Part shown: positions 27,118 to 27,354 of the stretch, piece by piece
Numbering within the stretch: position 1 is the stretch's first letter
Layout: each line of letters starts with the position of its first letter
NCBI GenBank assembly: GCA_026770575.1
Contig: MU657164.1
Span: 563,432 to 590,785 of the forward strand
Direction of reading: 5' to 3'
From: Pelagophyceae sp. CCMP2097
Taxonomy: Eukaryota > Sar > Pelagophyceae
Length of the DNA: 27,354 nucleotides
The notes under the pieces: generated by a model
Database searches by the model: none
Told to the model about the DNA's origin: nothing
What the model saw: the letters and a program-made list of their open reading frames with translations, nothing else
Made by a program: the position numbers and the translations under genes

Positions 27118-27354
27118 ATGCGATGAATAGAGAGCTTCAGCTCAAAGTGATACCCTATCGAATTCATATCCTAACGTATCCATCGGACAAGATCAGACTC
27201 ATATCCTATCGAACTGATCAGCATATTTTGGAGACGACGACGTTGTCTTATGGAGGGGCCAAGGATATCGGCCAGTTCTCGTCGGAATGAGGCGCTGAAT
27301 GGCCCTATCGACGCGCCTTGGTCCCGCAGGGCCGGCCCTAACTTTGTTTCGCGT
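27118..27354. other. Window end, no supported gene
   Basis: A 68-codon frame (27084-27290) starts inside the TIR element and has no recognised motif. ATACCCTATCGAATTCATAT and CATATCCTATCGAACTGATC (about 27150 and 27200) look like a loose repeat of the phrase CCTATCGAA. Confidence 0.4.

Overview
The window is nuclear DNA of a eukaryote, most likely a GC-rich microalga. The genes carry short spliceosomal introns, and there are no operons or bacterial ribosome-binding sites. Several families are ones I associate with stramenopile algae of the Aureococcus/pelagophyte kind: an RRM-repeat-RAP protein, a MYND/RING/Sel1 protein and a DUF3494 ice-binding-like protein. The DUF3494 gene would suit a cold-water relative. 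This placement is inference. GC-AG introns and a fixed G after the acceptor AG also recall dinoflagellates, so that lineage is not excluded.

Layout. 1-900: an internally deleted Ty1/copia pol relic followed by a 34-bp tandem repeat. 908-1540 and 26465-27115: two opposed copies of a TA-flanked TIR element. 2344-2867 and 22369-22896: a second dispersed repeat, also in opposed orientation. 2946-3108: degenerate telomere-like repeats that abut a broken RING/Sel1 gene (3109-3960, minus). 4605-4742: a decayed RAP-domain fragment. 4911-6716 (minus): an RRM-repeat-RAP gene with two in-frame stops. 6976-16036 (plus): a 14-exon ALG5 gene (dolichyl-phosphate beta-glucosyltransferase). Its introns hold nearly all the minisatellite DNA of the window and its exons make up only about 11% of the locus. 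16562-18181 (plus): a secreted protein with two DUF3494 domains. 18264-20375: a TTAA-flanked element with perfect 28-bp terminal inverted repeats (TIRs) and an acidic unknown protein. About 20700-23353: exon pieces of one or two unrecognised genes. 23906-24658 and 25689-26312: two more TIR elements. 25145-25590: a 148-bp tandem repeat.

Functional picture. ALG5 makes dolichyl-phosphate-glucose for N-glycan precursor assembly in the ER. The DUF3494 protein has a signal peptide and would pass through that secretory route. The minus-strand genes look decayed. The rest is mobile or repetitive DNA. The main discovery is that about 9 kb resembling junk repeat with many overlapping spurious ORFs is one intact, in-frame housekeeping gene: 969 nt of CDS and 322 residues, against 324 for the human enzyme as I remember it.
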